From Bryobacterales bacterium (lineage in GTDB: Bacteria > Acidobacteriota > Terriglobia > Bryobacterales > Bryobacteraceae), in the NCBI GenBank assembly GCA_016789905.1, contig JAEUQC010000211.1:1-59737 (forward strand): a stretch of 59,737 nucleotides of DNA, given 5' to 3'. The notes below the pieces were generated by a model. It did no database searches and was not told the origin of the DNA. It saw only the letters and a list, made by a program, of their open reading frames with translations. The position numbers and the translations under genes were made by a program. The stretch's first letter is position 1; each line of letters starts with the position of its first letter. Shown here piece by piece: positions 44,283-54,267 of the stretch.

Positions 44283-44444
44283 ATGTGCCTCCCGCTCTTT
44301 CGGTTTCGCCTTCTCACCTTCGCGGCCCCCGTCCCGTTCGAGGGGGCAAGCGTCAAACCGGGTGCGAGCATCTCCCAGCTCGCGGGCCTCGCCAAAGTCG
44401 CCTGGCCCAACCGGGCCACCCACGCACCGCTCAGGACGCAATAA
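44283..44444 (+). pseudogene. Truncated duplicate of the start of the 44466 gene
   Basis: This 53-codon frame reads a leader-like start, then LLTFAAPVPF, SVKPG and SQLAGLAKVAW. The same phrases appear, 183 bp downstream, at the start of the 897-residue protein. It ends at TAA (44442-44444). It looks like a tandem duplication of the 5' end that later diverged, with the leader of the copy more altered than the conserved SQLAGLAKVAW segment. It is probably non-functional, though a 53-residue secreted peptide cannot be excluded. Confidence 0.6.
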
Positions 44445-44465
44445 CGCAACGAAAACCCAAACCCC

Positions 44466-47159
44466 ATGCGCCTTCTACTTTTGCTGCTTCCCCTCCTCAC
44501 TTTCGCGGCACCCGTCCCGTTCGACCGGTCAGGAGTCAAACCCGGCCCCATCACTGTCTCCCAGCTCGCGGGCCTCGCCAAAGTCGCCTGGCGCGACCAG
44601 GCTAACCATACCTGGGAGGCGGCGTTTAACCTCGAACCAGCCCGCCCGCTTATCGCCTCCATCTCCATGGACGGCCAAACCGTCATCCAGGACACCGTAC
44701 CCATCTACAACGCCCAGACCGGAAAACGCCGCGGCGGCTTCGACGAGTTTTTTGACTTTCCTCCCAGCCACCCCGACGGTACCCGCTCCTTCCAAGGCCT
44801 GTTGAAACTAACCCGCGCATCCGCCGAAACCCTCGGCGACCGCGTGGAGGTTACCTTCCATGGCTTTGACATGGGTATTTTCAAAGGCAGCATCCGCTAC
44901 GTCTTCTACCCTGGCAGTCGCCTCATCCAACAGGCCGCCGTCGCCGTCACCAACGAGCCTGACACTGCCTATTTCTACGACGCCGGCCTCCGCATGGCCG
45001 TCCCCCGCGACGCTCGTCCCGGCAATAACATGGAGTCCGAAATCACCTACTATGACAAGGCCGGAAACTTCAAAACCGAACACCCGAACGTAAGTGAAAA
45101 GCTCCCCGTGCAGGTCCGCTACCGCACTCTCGCCGCCCGCGCCCAGGGCGGCTCCATCGCCGTCTTCCCCGCCCCGCATAAGTACTTCATGCCCCGCGAT
45201 TTCACCACCGACATGGGGTTTCTCTGGTACACCGCATGGCGCGGCCAGGTCTACCTCGGTATCCGGCAGCTTCCCGATGACAACTCCCGCTTCTATCCCT
45301 GGATGAACGCGCCCCCCGGCTCGCAGCAGCGCATGAACGTGTTCTTCCTGCTCAGCCCCGGCGAAGCCCGGCCTCTGCTGGAACAGGTCACCCGCTATAC
45401 CAATCGCGATCGCTTTCCCCGGCTCCCCGGCTATCTCACCGTTGCTCCCCACTGGCACCTTGCCTATACCGTGCAGGCCATGGCCAAACCAGCCACATGG
45501 GTCCCGCCCTTCAAGCCCGTGCTGCGGGATATGGGCGTCGACGCCGCCATCATCGCCGATTTCCACGGCGACGGCCATCCCAACGACCAGACCGAACTCC
45601 GCCTCCAGGAGTTGAAAGCCTACTTCGATTTCTGCCGCGCCCAATCTTCCTCGGACTTCCTTCTGATCCCCTCCGAAGAAGCAAACGTCCACTACGGCGG
45701 CCATTGGGCCGTCTCCTTCCCCAAGCCAGTTTTTTGGTACATGGCTCCGCCCGGAACCAAATCCTCCAAGGCCGATGTCGCCGGCTACGGCCCCGTCTAC
45801 ACCATTGGCGACGCCAATTCACTCCGCCAGATGATCGAAGCAGAAAACGGCTTCGCCTACCAGACCCACCCGCGCACCAAGGGCTCCAAGACGTACCCCG
45901 ACGCCATTCGCTATAAGACCCATTTCCTGGTGGATAGCTACGTCGGCGCCGGCTGGAAACAGATGCCTTCCGATATGGCCAGCCCCCGCCAGGGCGAACG
46001 CTCGCTCACTCTTCTTGACGACATGAGTAACTGGGGACTCCGTAAGTTACTGCTGGCCGAGGTCGACGTTTTCCAGGTCGATCCCACCCACGAACTCTAT
46101 GCCCACATGAATGTTAACTATGTGCGTGCCCCAGCATTGCCTTCCTACGATAACTACGGTGACATTCTGACAAAAATGAAAACCGGCGACTTCTTCATTT
46201 CCACCGGTGAAGTGCTGATGCCGGAACATAAGATTGCCGAAACCAGGCCGGGCCAACTGCAAGTCACCGCCGATGTCATGCATACTTTTCCCCTGCAGTT
46301 CGCCGAACTCGTTTGGGGCGATGGCGAAAAAACACACCGCAAGATTGTCTCTCTGGAGACGACCCGTGAATTCAGCCGCCAGCAGTTGCGGTTCACCGCG
46401 GACACGCCCCATTGGCGGTGGGCGCGGCTGGCCGTGTGGGACATTGCCGGCAACGGCGCCTTCGCCAACCCTGCCTGGAACAACCGGCCACGCGCCGTCG
46501 TCGCCGTTGATGGCTGGCACAACAACGAGCCCCAGCCCCACTACCGCTGGGAGGGCAACTACACCGGCGGCTTTTCCGGACTCAGCCATATGCTACGCGG
46601 CATTGGGGCGGAAACGCGCACCGTGCGCCAGGCGTTCTCCCCAGGGTCGCTCAAGGGCATCGACGCGCTCATCGTCGTCGATCCGGACACCCCCGCCGAA
46701 ACGCCCGCGCCGAATGTCATCACCGACGGCGAGATTGAAGCCGTCGTCTCCTGGGTGCAACAGGGCGGCAAGCTACTGCTGTTGGGTAACGACCCGGGCA
46801 ACGCCGAATTCCCGCGCCTAAACGAGCTTGCCAGGCGCTTCGGCATCGCCTTCGAGCAGCGCAAGCACCTGGACGCGGCGGGCAATGGCAAGTTGACGCT
46901 GCGAACACATCCCGCCGCGGGGCTCACCGCGGGCCTGGATTTCTATGGCGTCGATCTGGCGCCGCTCCGCGTGTCCGCGCCGCACGCCCAAACGCTACTG
47001 GAAGAGCGCGGAACGGTGATGATGACTCTGGTTCCACACGGCGCCGGCGCCGTCGTCGCTCTCGGCGACCCATGGATGTACAACGAGTACCTCTACACCA
47101 AAGACAATCGCCGGATCGCCGAAGAATTGTTCCGCTTTTTGCTCAAAGAGAACAAGTAA
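44466..47159 (+). CDS. Secreted large protein, PHP-like with DUF4350-like C-terminus
   Basis: The 897-residue protein has a leucine-rich signal (MRLLLLLLPLLTFAAPVPF). The N-terminal ~300 residues are beta-sandwich-like. A PHP-like region follows (DAAIIADFHGDGHPND near 361-376 and LIPSEEANVHYGGH near 404-417), and later ENGFAYQTHPR. The last ~180 residues resemble a GATase-1/ThuA-like flavodoxin fold (IDALIVVDPDTP, GKLLLLGNDPG, VALGDPWMYNEY). A role in carbohydrate or cell-surface processing is inferred only from neighbours. Its 5' end is partly duplicated at 44283. Confidence 0.65.
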   Translation: MRLLLLLLPLLTFAAPVPFDRSGVKPGPITVSQLAGLAKVAWRDQANHTWEAAFNLEPARPLIASISMDGQTVIQDTVPIYNAQTGKRRGGFDEFFDFPPSHPDGTRSFQGLLKLTRASAETLGDRVEVTFHGFDMGIFKGSIRYVFYPGSRLIQQAAVAVTNEPDTAYFYDAGLRMAVPRDARPGNNMESEITYYDKAGNFKTEHPNVSEKLPVQVRYRTLAARAQGGSIAVFPAPHKYFMPRDFTTDMGFLWYTAWRGQVYLGIRQLPDDNSRFYPWMNAPPGSQQRMNVFFLLSPGEARPLLEQVTRYTNRDRFPRLPGYLTVAPHWHLAYTVQAMAKPATWVPPFKPVLRDMGVDAAIIADFHGDGHPNDQTELRLQELKAYFDFCRAQSSSDFLLIPSEEANVHYGGHWAVSFPKPVFWYMAPPGTKSSKADVAGYGPVYTIGDANSLRQMIEAENGFAYQTHPRTKGSKTYPDAIRYKTHFLVDSYVGAGWKQMPSDMASPRQGERSLTLLDDMSNWGLRKLLLAEVDVFQVDPTHELYAHMNVNYVRAPALPSYDNYGDILTKMKTGDFFISTGEVLMPEHKIAETRPGQLQVTADVMHTFPLQFAELVWGDGEKTHRKIVSLETTREFSRQQLRFTADTPHWRWARLAVWDIAGNGAFANPAWNNRPRAVVAVDGWHNNEPQPHYRWEGNYTGGFSGLSHMLRGIGAETRTVRQAFSPGSLKGIDALIVVDPDTPAETPAPNVITDGEIEAVVSWVQQGGKLLLLGNDPGNAEFPRLNELARRFGIAFEQRKHLDAAGNGKLTLRTHPAAGLTAGLDFYGVDLAPLRVSAPHAQTLLEERGTVMMTLVPHGAGAVVALGDPWMYNEYLYTKDNRRIAEELFRFLLKENK

Positions 47160-47751
47160 CGCGGGCTTCGGCGTAAAGGCCCTCGCCCGATTTGGCGCGG
47201 ATACGGCCAAGACGCTGCGACGAGAGCTGAATTTGCAGGTACTCCTGAAACTGCGCACGTGAAGCTTCGAAATCCTTACAGCCGCTCTCAAACTGTGCCA
47301 CTCCTGCCGGAATTTCTGGGCCAGTGGCTCACTATGGCCCAATAAGGGCTCCGCGCACGCGGTGCGAGTGGCGGTCCCCGTCTCAGGCCGCCGTCGTCAA
47401 CCCTCCGTCGCTTTGCCAAGTAATCCTCCGTTCTCTCGAGGGCTTCGCCTTTCGCGGGAATCGCGTGCCTTGATGGGGTGGACGCGGCAACTGATCTGGC
47501 CAACGCGCCTCGGCTCGGAGCGTCGATCCGGCCAGCAAATTCACGAGGTGAAGGTGTCACCGTTGGAGCGTGGAATGCGAAGCACCATTCGGCAGACCGC
47601 TAGTGCCCCAAAACGATCGCGGCACATTGCCCGGGCCACGAAACCCGGAGGCGCGGCGCAAGGATGACCGGCATCGATCACGGGAAAACCGGGCGATTTC
47701 TCCCGATTCGTCCATTGCTTGGTCTTCCGCCCAGTTGCTGGTGTAGAGTCC
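47160..47751. other. 592-bp gap with fragmentary frames
   Basis: No convincing gene is seen. A short minus-strand frame (47143-47301, about 52 codons from a GTG, following a stop at its own 5' side) reads CKDFEASRAQFQEYLQI then SSQRLGRIRAK, which looks protein-like, but it overlaps the end of the 897-residue protein gene. The rest is unstructured, arginine-rich in all frames, and I see no repeats or RNA motifs. Confidence 0.3.
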
Positions 47752-49128
47752 CTACTGCCTCCCCGCCACAGCATTGCTCAAATCTCCGCGGAAATATTGG
47801 CTCATGATGAAATCGGTAGCCGTCGCGTCCCGATCCTCTCCCGTGGCTCGGATCACGTTCGATTCATCTAACAAAAAACTCCGGCGGCCGTCCTTCCCGT
47901 ACTCGGTCGGCCGCGCCGTCAACGCCGCTGGCAATCCAATTCCATACGTCTGTACGTACACCCGCAGTGCTGTTCCAATAGACTGCAGCGTATGAAGGGC
48001 TCTCGTTTCGTCACCAGAAATGTCCGGCGCCGCGTCCGTTACCTCCGGCCACCGGATAGCTATGTCGAGATCATCGATGTTTCGAAAGACTTCGATCCCC
48101 GAGCCAGTCCACCCCGCAAAAAACTGATACCGGCCCGCTGGCGTGTGCGGGAATACGTAGTTACCAGCAGCATTCGCGGTTGTTCGCTGTTCGAAAGGAA
48201 ACGCGTCGCCCTCAGTCATCTGTAGTCGGAGAGTGCGGTCCGGTCCGCCGGCGGAGGTCTTCCCTCGGACCCGATAAGTGGGCTGCGACCGCAACGGCAA
48301 CACCAGCGAACAACTTTCCACATCCATAGGAACCGTGAGCGGCGCGGCATCGCTCCGCTTTGTGCCTCGAAACGCACCCGTCCAAACACTCTTACCGTCG
48401 GCGAGCGTCGCCGTCAGCAATGGCTGCGGCCACCGCCCTAGCCTGAGCCGTCCCCATTGGATAAGGCCACAAGACGACACCAGCCCCCTCGCGGGACTGC
48501 CGTCGTCCAATGTCACTCGGCCGCAGACCGTCTTCTCGACTCGGTCTCTTGAGGCCCTGTTCAGATTCCGCGAATCGCCGGTTAACCCCGCCGCCATAAC
48601 CGGCCAGGAACCGATCCGCTCCAGGCGGCAAGGTAAACCGTAGTGGCACCTCCATCCGGCCGCCTCCTTCCAGCGTGACAAATTCTCCCAAGGCCACGCC
48701 AGGCGCCAGCGCAATACTCCCGCAGCCCCTGCCCGCGGCGTCATTTCGATGGAGGCCCGAAACACTCGTCCGTGTAGCCGCCGTTATCGAAGGCCCATCG
48801 GCCGCGGAAAAACAGGTTTGGTCACCGCGCTGTGAAAACAGCGTCGGAGCCAGGACCGAAGTGTGAATCGCGCGAGGCCCCCCACTCTCATTCCGCACCT
48901 CAATCACAATTTCTGGTATGCCAGACACGGGGAACCTAGGGATTGCCAACAGTCGAATCCCCTCGACGGCAGGCCCGTTCCCTTCCCTTGCCGTGCCGAT
49001 CAAGCGATTTCCATCACATAATCGCCGCTATACAGATGACATCCGTCCCACCGGTCGAACACAACCACGCCACTATACTTCCGCGGACCACGAATCGCAG
49101 CGACCATGGCAACGCTAAGCAGAAGCAA
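47752..49128 (-). pseudogene. Frameshifted secreted protein gene
   Basis: Minus-strand reading begins near 49128 (TTG; ATG at 49107) with a signal-like LRLLLLLSVAMVAAIRG, then VVVFDRWDGCHLYSGDY in frame 0, hitting TGA at 49000-49002. The next frame continues LIGTAREGNGPAVEGIRLL and on to FLAGYGGG; near 48585-48594, at a G-rich run, the first frame resumes with LTGDSRNLNRASRD and runs to the end at 47752, including a carboxypeptidase-regulatory-like domain (VRGKTSAGGPDRTLRL, AAGNYVFPHTPAGRY). The two shifts compensate each other. It is either a pseudogene or two sequencing errors. Confidence 0.55.
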
Positions 49129-49173
49129 CAGGCGGAGTCGCGCAGTCTGATCGTACCTGATAATGTAGCCACC

Positions 49174-50721
49174 ATGCCCTTATTGTTGCTGCTCCTGGCC
49201 GCCGTCGCGTTCTCCCAGCCTGCCGATCCGCGGCTGATTTCAAACGGAACCGTAATTCCTGACGAGTCGTACGCCGACCAGCCGTACATCGTGAAAACGG
49301 ACGACGGCGCGTGGCTATGCGTCATGACCACGGGGCCCGGCGCCGAAGGCGCCGGCGGCCAGCACGTCATTAGCCTTCGCAGCACCGATCGCGGCAAAAC
49401 GTGGGATAAAGCCGTCGACGTAGAACCTAACGATGGACCGGAGGCCTCGTATGCTGTTCTATTGAAAGCAGATAGCGGTCGCATCTACGTGTTCTACAAC
49501 CACAACACCGATAACATCCGTCAGGTGATCGGCGACAATCCGCCGTACAAAGATGGCTTCGTCCGCCGGGTGGATTCGCTCGGCCATTTCGTGTTCAAGT
49601 ACTCCGACGACCACGGGCGTTCGTGGTCCAATCGGCGGTACGACATTCCGCAGCGCGACTTCGAAATCGACCGCCAGAACCCGTACCAGGGAAAGTTGAA
49701 GTTCTTCTGGAATGTCGGTAAAGCTTTTCGTTTCAACGGTGCAGGTTATGTTCCGTTGCACAAAGTGGGCGGATTTGGGCGCGGATTTTTCACCCGCAGC
49801 GAAGGCGTGTTGTTACGCAGCCCGAACATCCTGACTGAACCGGACCCGGCGAAAATCACATGGGAAACGCTGCCGGAGGGCGATAAGGGCATTCGCGCCC
49901 CGGCCGGCGGCGGGCCGATTGCCGAGGAACAGTCCTTCGCGGTGCTGAGCGACGGCGCTATCTTTTGTGTTTTCCGTACGATAGACGGCAGTTCCGCCTA
50001 CACCTATTCGCGCGATGGGGCCAGAAATTGGGAACCGGCGAAGTACATGCCGTTCAAGCATCCGCGAGCGGCGAATTTCGTCTGGAAGACCGCGAACGGC
50101 AAATATCTCTATTGGTTTCATAATCATGGGGGGAAGGACTACGCGGACCGGAACCCAGTCTGGATGTCCGGTGGCAAAGAGACGAATGGCCCCAACGGGC
50201 GCGTAATCGAATGGGGACCGCCGGAAATACTGCTCTACGATCATGACCCAGCCGTGCGCATGAGTTATCCCGATCTTGTTGAAGAACAAGGGCGTTACTA
50301 CATCACGGAGACGCAAAAGGAGATCGCGCGCGTGCATGAGATCGACGCTCGCTTGCTGGAGGCCCTTTGGTCCCGGACGCCGGTCAGACCGGTGGACGGC
50401 ATCACCATCGATATGTACGTCGAACTGCCCGACGCCAAACCCGGTCAGGTGCTCCGCTCTGGCCCCGGTGTCGTACTGCAAACGGCTGAAAACAATGCGT
50501 TTTCGATTATTCTCTCCGATGGCCGGACGATTAACCGGTGGGACTCCGACCCTGGAACGCTACTGCCCGGAAAGCGCCAACATCTGCTGGTCCGGGTGGA
50601 TAACGGCCCCAAGATTATCACGTTTATGATCGACGGCAAGTTCAATGACGGCGGCGCGGCGCGCCAGTTTGGATGGGGGCGTTACAGCCCTAACTTACGT
50701 CTTTCCAAAGACTTCAAGTAA
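49174..50721 (+). CDS. Secreted sialidase-like Asp-box propeller protein
   Basis: The 515-residue protein starts with a leader (MPLLLLLLAAVAFSQP). Asp-box motifs of the S-x-D-x-G-x-T-W type occur three times: STDRGKTW near residue 67, SDDHGRSW near 147 and SRDGARNW near 280. The C-terminal ~120 residues form a beta-sandwich-like part (ITIDMYVELPDAKPG, FSIILSDGRTINRW, KIITFMIDGKFNDGG). It is probably a glycosidase or sugar-binding propeller; the classic sialidase arginine triad cannot be assigned. The ATG at 49174 is preferred because it begins the signal peptide. Confidence 0.75.
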   Translation: MPLLLLLLAAVAFSQPADPRLISNGTVIPDESYADQPYIVKTDDGAWLCVMTTGPGAEGAGGQHVISLRSTDRGKTWDKAVDVEPNDGPEASYAVLLKADSGRIYVFYNHNTDNIRQVIGDNPPYKDGFVRRVDSLGHFVFKYSDDHGRSWSNRRYDIPQRDFEIDRQNPYQGKLKFFWNVGKAFRFNGAGYVPLHKVGGFGRGFFTRSEGVLLRSPNILTEPDPAKITWETLPEGDKGIRAPAGGGPIAEEQSFAVLSDGAIFCVFRTIDGSSAYTYSRDGARNWEPAKYMPFKHPRAANFVWKTANGKYLYWFHNHGGKDYADRNPVWMSGGKETNGPNGRVIEWGPPEILLYDHDPAVRMSYPDLVEEQGRYYITETQKEIARVHEIDARLLEALWSRTPVRPVDGITIDMYVELPDAKPGQVLRSGPGVVLQTAENNAFSIILSDGRTINRWDSDPGTLLPGKRQHLLVRVDNGPKIITFMIDGKFNDGGAARQFGWGRYSPNLRLSKDFK

Positions 50722-52225
50722 GCACCGCCTCGATAAGCCGGGGGCCGCGGCCGGCCATCGCCGCGGCGAACTGGGCGGCGAATTCGGAAACGCGCAGGGC
50801 CCGCGAAGCGGGCACTCCCATGCTTTCGGCGAGTTTCACAAAATCCAGGTCGGGCCGCGATATGTCCACCATTTCGTTGGACTTATCGCCGAAACCGGCG
50901 GCGCCGGTGCGCTTCATTTCGATATCCAGAATGCGGTAGCGTCGGTTGTTGAAGATCACCGTCACCACGTCGAGCCCTTCGCGGGCCATGGTCCAAAGCG
51001 ACTGTGGCGTGTAGAAAGCGCTGCCATCTCCTTCTAAAACAATCACTTTTCGATCCGGACAGGCGACGGCGGCGCCCACGCCCACGGGCATTCCCTGCCC
51101 GATGGATCCGCCCGTGACCGGGAGATAATCGAAGCGTTTGGCGCGAGTCATCTGGGCCAGCACGGGTGGTCCGGACGACACCATTTCGTCGGAGAGAATG
51201 GCGCCCTCCGGAGTCAGCGCCGCCATCACAACTCCAATCAAATCAAGCGTTAACGGGCCATCTTCGGCCGGCAGCGCGGCCGGCGGCGGGTCAGTGAATT
51301 CCGCTTCCGGGAGCCCAAGAGATTCGAGGGCGGCGAGGCCGTCTTCGTCGATTCCAGCGAGCGTATGGACACGACAATCCTCCGGCGCGAGGTAGCTGGC
51401 TTCGTCCGGATAACCAAAAAACGATACCGGCGCCTTCGCCTCAACGAGGTATAAGTCCTTTATTCCCTTAAGTTGCGCCTGGGCTGGGCCCGGAAAGTAG
51501 AGAATGCGAGGGGGCTGGAAGCGGCCGCGGCCACACTCGACCCTGGCGGCGTTGCGATCCGCAAACACCTTGAAGCCGGCGGCGGCGAGCCGTGCGGCAT
51601 AGTCTAACCCTTTGCCCATCAGCGTCTGGCCGCCAAGAATGAATCCGGCGCTTTCGGTAGCAAGCGTCGGAAATGGCGCCGGTCTGGGAGGCAGGGGCGC
51701 GGATGGCGCCACGCCAACCGGGCCGCTTTCGGACCAGGAAAAGTCGGCCGGGATAATGAGAGTACTCACGCAACCGGGGTACTGTTTCGCTGCGGAAATG
51801 ACCTCCGCGGCGGTGTTTCCCATGGCAAAAGAGCTGTCTAAACGACGTATGTAAGGGCTTACAGTGCGTGCAAATGCGTCAATATCCGCACTTAATGGCG
51901 CATCATAACGCATATGTTTGGTGGAATGTTCGCCCACCAGAGACACAATCGGGCTCCGCGCCTTCCTGGCATTATGAAAATTTGCCAATCCATTGGCGAG
52001 GCCCGGACCGAGGTGCAAGAGGGTGGCCGCCGGCCGCCGGGCCATGCGCGCATAGCCGTCGGCCGCGCCGGAGGCGACGCCTTCGAAGAGGCACAGGATG
52101 CCGCGCATTTCCGGCACGCGATCAAGCGCGGCGACGAAGTGCATTTCGGAGGTGCCTGGGTTCATGAAACAAACGTCGATGCCGGAGGCAACCAACGTCC
52201 GTAATAAACACTCGCCGCCCGTCAT
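50714..52225 (-). CDS. TPP-dependent acetolactate synthase/benzoylformate decarboxylase-like enzyme
   Basis: The 503-residue protein has the three-domain TPP enzyme layout: N-terminal pyrimidine domain with the activating glutamate in CLFEGVASGAADGYARM near residue 48; a central domain; and the C-terminal PP domain with GDGSAFYTPQSLW and NNRRY, the GDG-x-NN magnesium/TPP motif. It is shorter than true IlvB and lacks an IlvN partner, so it could be a decarboxylase or lyase. It starts near the 5' side of the Gfo/Idh gene stop and converges with the sialidase-like gene, overlapping it by 8 bp. Confidence 0.85.
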   Translation of the reverse strand: MTGGECLLRTLVASGIDVCFMNPGTSEMHFVAALDRVPEMRGILCLFEGVASGAADGYARMARRPAATLLHLGPGLANGLANFHNARKARSPIVSLVGEHSTKHMRYDAPLSADIDAFARTVSPYIRRLDSSFAMGNTAAEVISAAKQYPGCVSTLIIPADFSWSESGPVGVAPSAPLPPRPAPFPTLATESAGFILGGQTLMGKGLDYAARLAAAGFKVFADRNAARVECGRGRFQPPRILYFPGPAQAQLKGIKDLYLVEAKAPVSFFGYPDEASYLAPEDCRVHTLAGIDEDGLAALESLGLPEAEFTDPPPAALPAEDGPLTLDLIGVVMAALTPEGAILSDEMVSSGPPVLAQMTRAKRFDYLPVTGGSIGQGMPVGVGAAVACPDRKVIVLEGDGSAFYTPQSLWTMAREGLDVVTVIFNNRRYRILDIEMKRTGAAGFGDKSNEMVDISRPDLDFVKLAESMGVPASRALRVSEFAAQFAAAMAGRGPRLIEAVLT

Positions 52226-52229
52226 CGGG

Positions 52230-53498
52230 CTATAGCTTCACTTTGCCACTGGCGGGATCCCAACTGGCGCGGGTCTGTTTGCGCCAGGCGAGATTGCAAA
52301 GATGGGCGGCAGCCGCAGCGTAGTGGCCTTCCTCGGCGTTCTCGCGGCTGGGCTTGTTGTTAACGATGGAATCGATAAAGTACCAATTATGGGATTGTCC
52401 ACGCTCGACGGAGATTTCTTTGGGTTCGGGGCGGGATTCGCGCGGGGCGGCGGGAAACTTAGCGAGATACTCGTCGCGGAGTTTCTTGGGGAAGTTCAAA
52501 CTGCCGTATTCCTGGGCGGGGCTTTCCTTGGGTTCTGGTATCAAAAGAATGCGGCGGAAATCAATCATGAGCGTACCTTCGTCCCCATAAATGAAGAGAC
52601 CGCGAGGTTGCTGGCTGTTAGCCTGATTGACATAGACGTCGACGATGAACCCCTCTTTGTACTCCAGGAGAGAATTCATAACATCGGGAACGGTGCGGCC
52701 ATCATTCCATTTACAGATGGCGCCAGCGGAGACCGCGGAGATGGGAGCTTTGACGCCCATTAGTTCGTGCATTTGGGTGAATTGGTGAACGAACAGGTCG
52801 GCGGCGACGCCGCCCGAGAAGTCCCAGAAACGGCGCCACTGGAAGACGATTTTGGGATCGAACGGACGCTTAGCGGCTTTGCCGAGCCACTTGGGCCAGT
52901 CGATGGTTTTCTCCGAAGCGTCCGAGGGCACCGGGTATTGCCAGGCTCCTTCGGCGGAGTTGCGATGGTTGGCCATGCGGATCATGTTGACTTTGCCAAG
53001 GGCGCCGCTGGCGATGATTTCCTTCGCCTTGGCGGTGAGGGCGGAGGTCTTGGCCTGGCTGCCGACTTGTAGCACCTTGCCCGACGCCTTGGCGGCGGCG
53101 ACAATGCGCGGGCCTTCGGCGAGAGACCACGTCATGGGCTTTTCTATGTAGACGTGCTTGCCGGCGGAGAGCGCGTCGAGGACGATCTTTTCGTGCCAGT
53201 GATCGGGGGTAGCGATGACGACGGCGTCAACATCTTTGTTGTCGAGCACAGCGCGGTAGTCGCGAACGGCTTGAATGCCATCGCCCAACTGTTCCTTCGC
53301 GCGTTGGAGGCAGCCATCGTAGAGGTCGGCGACGGCGACGCCTTTGGCACCGGGGACGGCCATAAACTCATCGATCAACTGCTTTCCGCGCACCCCGCTG
53401 CCGATGAAGCCGAGGCGGACAGAATCTTTGGGAGCCTGGGCGGCGGCAGGAACGGCGGCACTTAGGGTATAGAGGAACGAGCGTCGTGAAGTGGGCAC
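52230..53498 (-). CDS. Tat-exported Gfo/Idh/MocA-family oxidoreductase
   Basis: The 422-residue protein starts at a GTG that gives a twin-arginine leader (TSRRSFLYTLSAAVPAAA); the longer frame upstream looks like read-through of non-coding sequence. It has the Rossmann loop GFIGSGVRGKQL, VVIATPDHWHE, and IEKPMTWS, the EKP motif of the family with the catalytic-type lysine. Exported oxidoreductases of this family use tightly bound NAD(P). They oxidise sugars in several Bacteroidota and Acidobacteriota; the substrate here is unknown. It lies 4 bp upstream of the TPP enzyme. Confidence 0.85.
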   Translation of the reverse strand: MPTSRRSFLYTLSAAVPAAAQAPKDSVRLGFIGSGVRGKQLIDEFMAVPGAKGVAVADLYDGCLQRAKEQLGDGIQAVRDYRAVLDNKDVDAVVIATPDHWHEKIVLDALSAGKHVYIEKPMTWSLAEGPRIVAAAKASGKVLQVGSQAKTSALTAKAKEIIASGALGKVNMIRMANHRNSAEGAWQYPVPSDASEKTIDWPKWLGKAAKRPFDPKIVFQWRRFWDFSGGVAADLFVHQFTQMHELMGVKAPISAVSAGAICKWNDGRTVPDVMNSLLEYKEGFIVDVYVNQANSQQPRGLFIYGDEGTLMIDFRRILLIPEPKESPAQEYGSLNFPKKLRDEYLAKFPAAPRESRPEPKEISVERGQSHNWYFIDSIVNNKPSRENAEEGHYAAAAAHLCNLAWRKQTRASWDPASGKVKL

Positions 53499-54267
53499 GC
53501 CACTAGGGTAACGCGAGCTAGGAGCTTTAGGAAGCGCGCGGCGTTCTGCTGGGCGGGGTGTAGGCGGCTCTTTCGCAGGTCCGGGTGGGACCGTTCGGAA
53601 GCGTTTGGCGTCCACGGACACGCTGCCCGGTCCAGCGTTTCTGCTGGTGGAGTGATTGCTTTCACGCGTATTCGATGGACGCGCGACTTGGAGAGAACGG
53701 CGGCGCGGAAGTTCCGCGGACGTGGGTGGCTGACTGTGTTTGTTGGACCTGGCGTCGGCGGGACACGGATATTAGATAGATCGGATGCGCGCGACTTGCG
53801 GGGGCGTACGAGGTGGCTGGCAGTGTTTGTTGGACTGAGTCAGCCTGGCGACGGGCGGCGCGCAGGATTGCACACGCTGCAACCCATCGCGCTGTACGGG
53901 GTTGCGGAGAAGCACGGCGAAGGGGGGACACGCCAAGGCGATGTCCCCGCAGTCGTGCTGCGTGTGGGGTGCTAGCTACTCCTGGCGGGGCGGTTACAGA
54001 TGCACACGACGTATTGTACGGCGAAGGGGGGACACGCCAAGGCGATGTCCCCGCAGTCGTGCGTGTGGGGTGCTGCTGTTCCTGGCGGGGGGGTACAGAT
54101 GCACACGCCGTATTGTACGGCGAAGGGGGACACGCCAAGGCGATGTCCCCGCAGTCGTGCGTGTGGGGTGCTGCTGTTCCTGGCGGCCTGGTTACAGATG
54201 CACCCGCTGCAACCCGCCGTATTGTACGGGGTTGCGGAGAAGCACGGCGATGTCCCCGCTCGTAAGG
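53499..54267. other. 769-bp gene-free gap
   Basis: No credible gene is present; the open frames on both strands are low-complexity by-products of the repeats. From 53660 onward most of it is a diverged ~100-bp tandem repeat (annotated separately). The first 160 bp have no recognised signal. Confidence 0.7.
53660..54262. repeat. ~100-bp tandem repeat array with strong hairpins
   Basis: Three near-identical units carry a hairpin at 53924-53948, 54028-54052 and 54126-54150 (spacing 104 and 98 bp). Each hairpin has arms GGGGACA/TGTCCCC around CGCCAAGGCG plus one bulged A. Each unit continues with CGCAGTCGTG and TGTGGGGTGCT. Two older units to the left (about 53680 and 53781) share GCGCGACTTG and GTGTTTGTTGGAC. 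A 28-bp phrase at 53893-53920 recurs exactly at 54223-54250, where the right copy lacks the hairpin's left arm, as if deleted between two GGCGA words. Confidence 0.75.

Noticed and set aside
53662..54138. Open frames and possible CRISPR-like array in the repeat region
   Set aside because: The repeats are ~100 bp tandem units, not short repeats with unique spacers, and the frames are low complexity.
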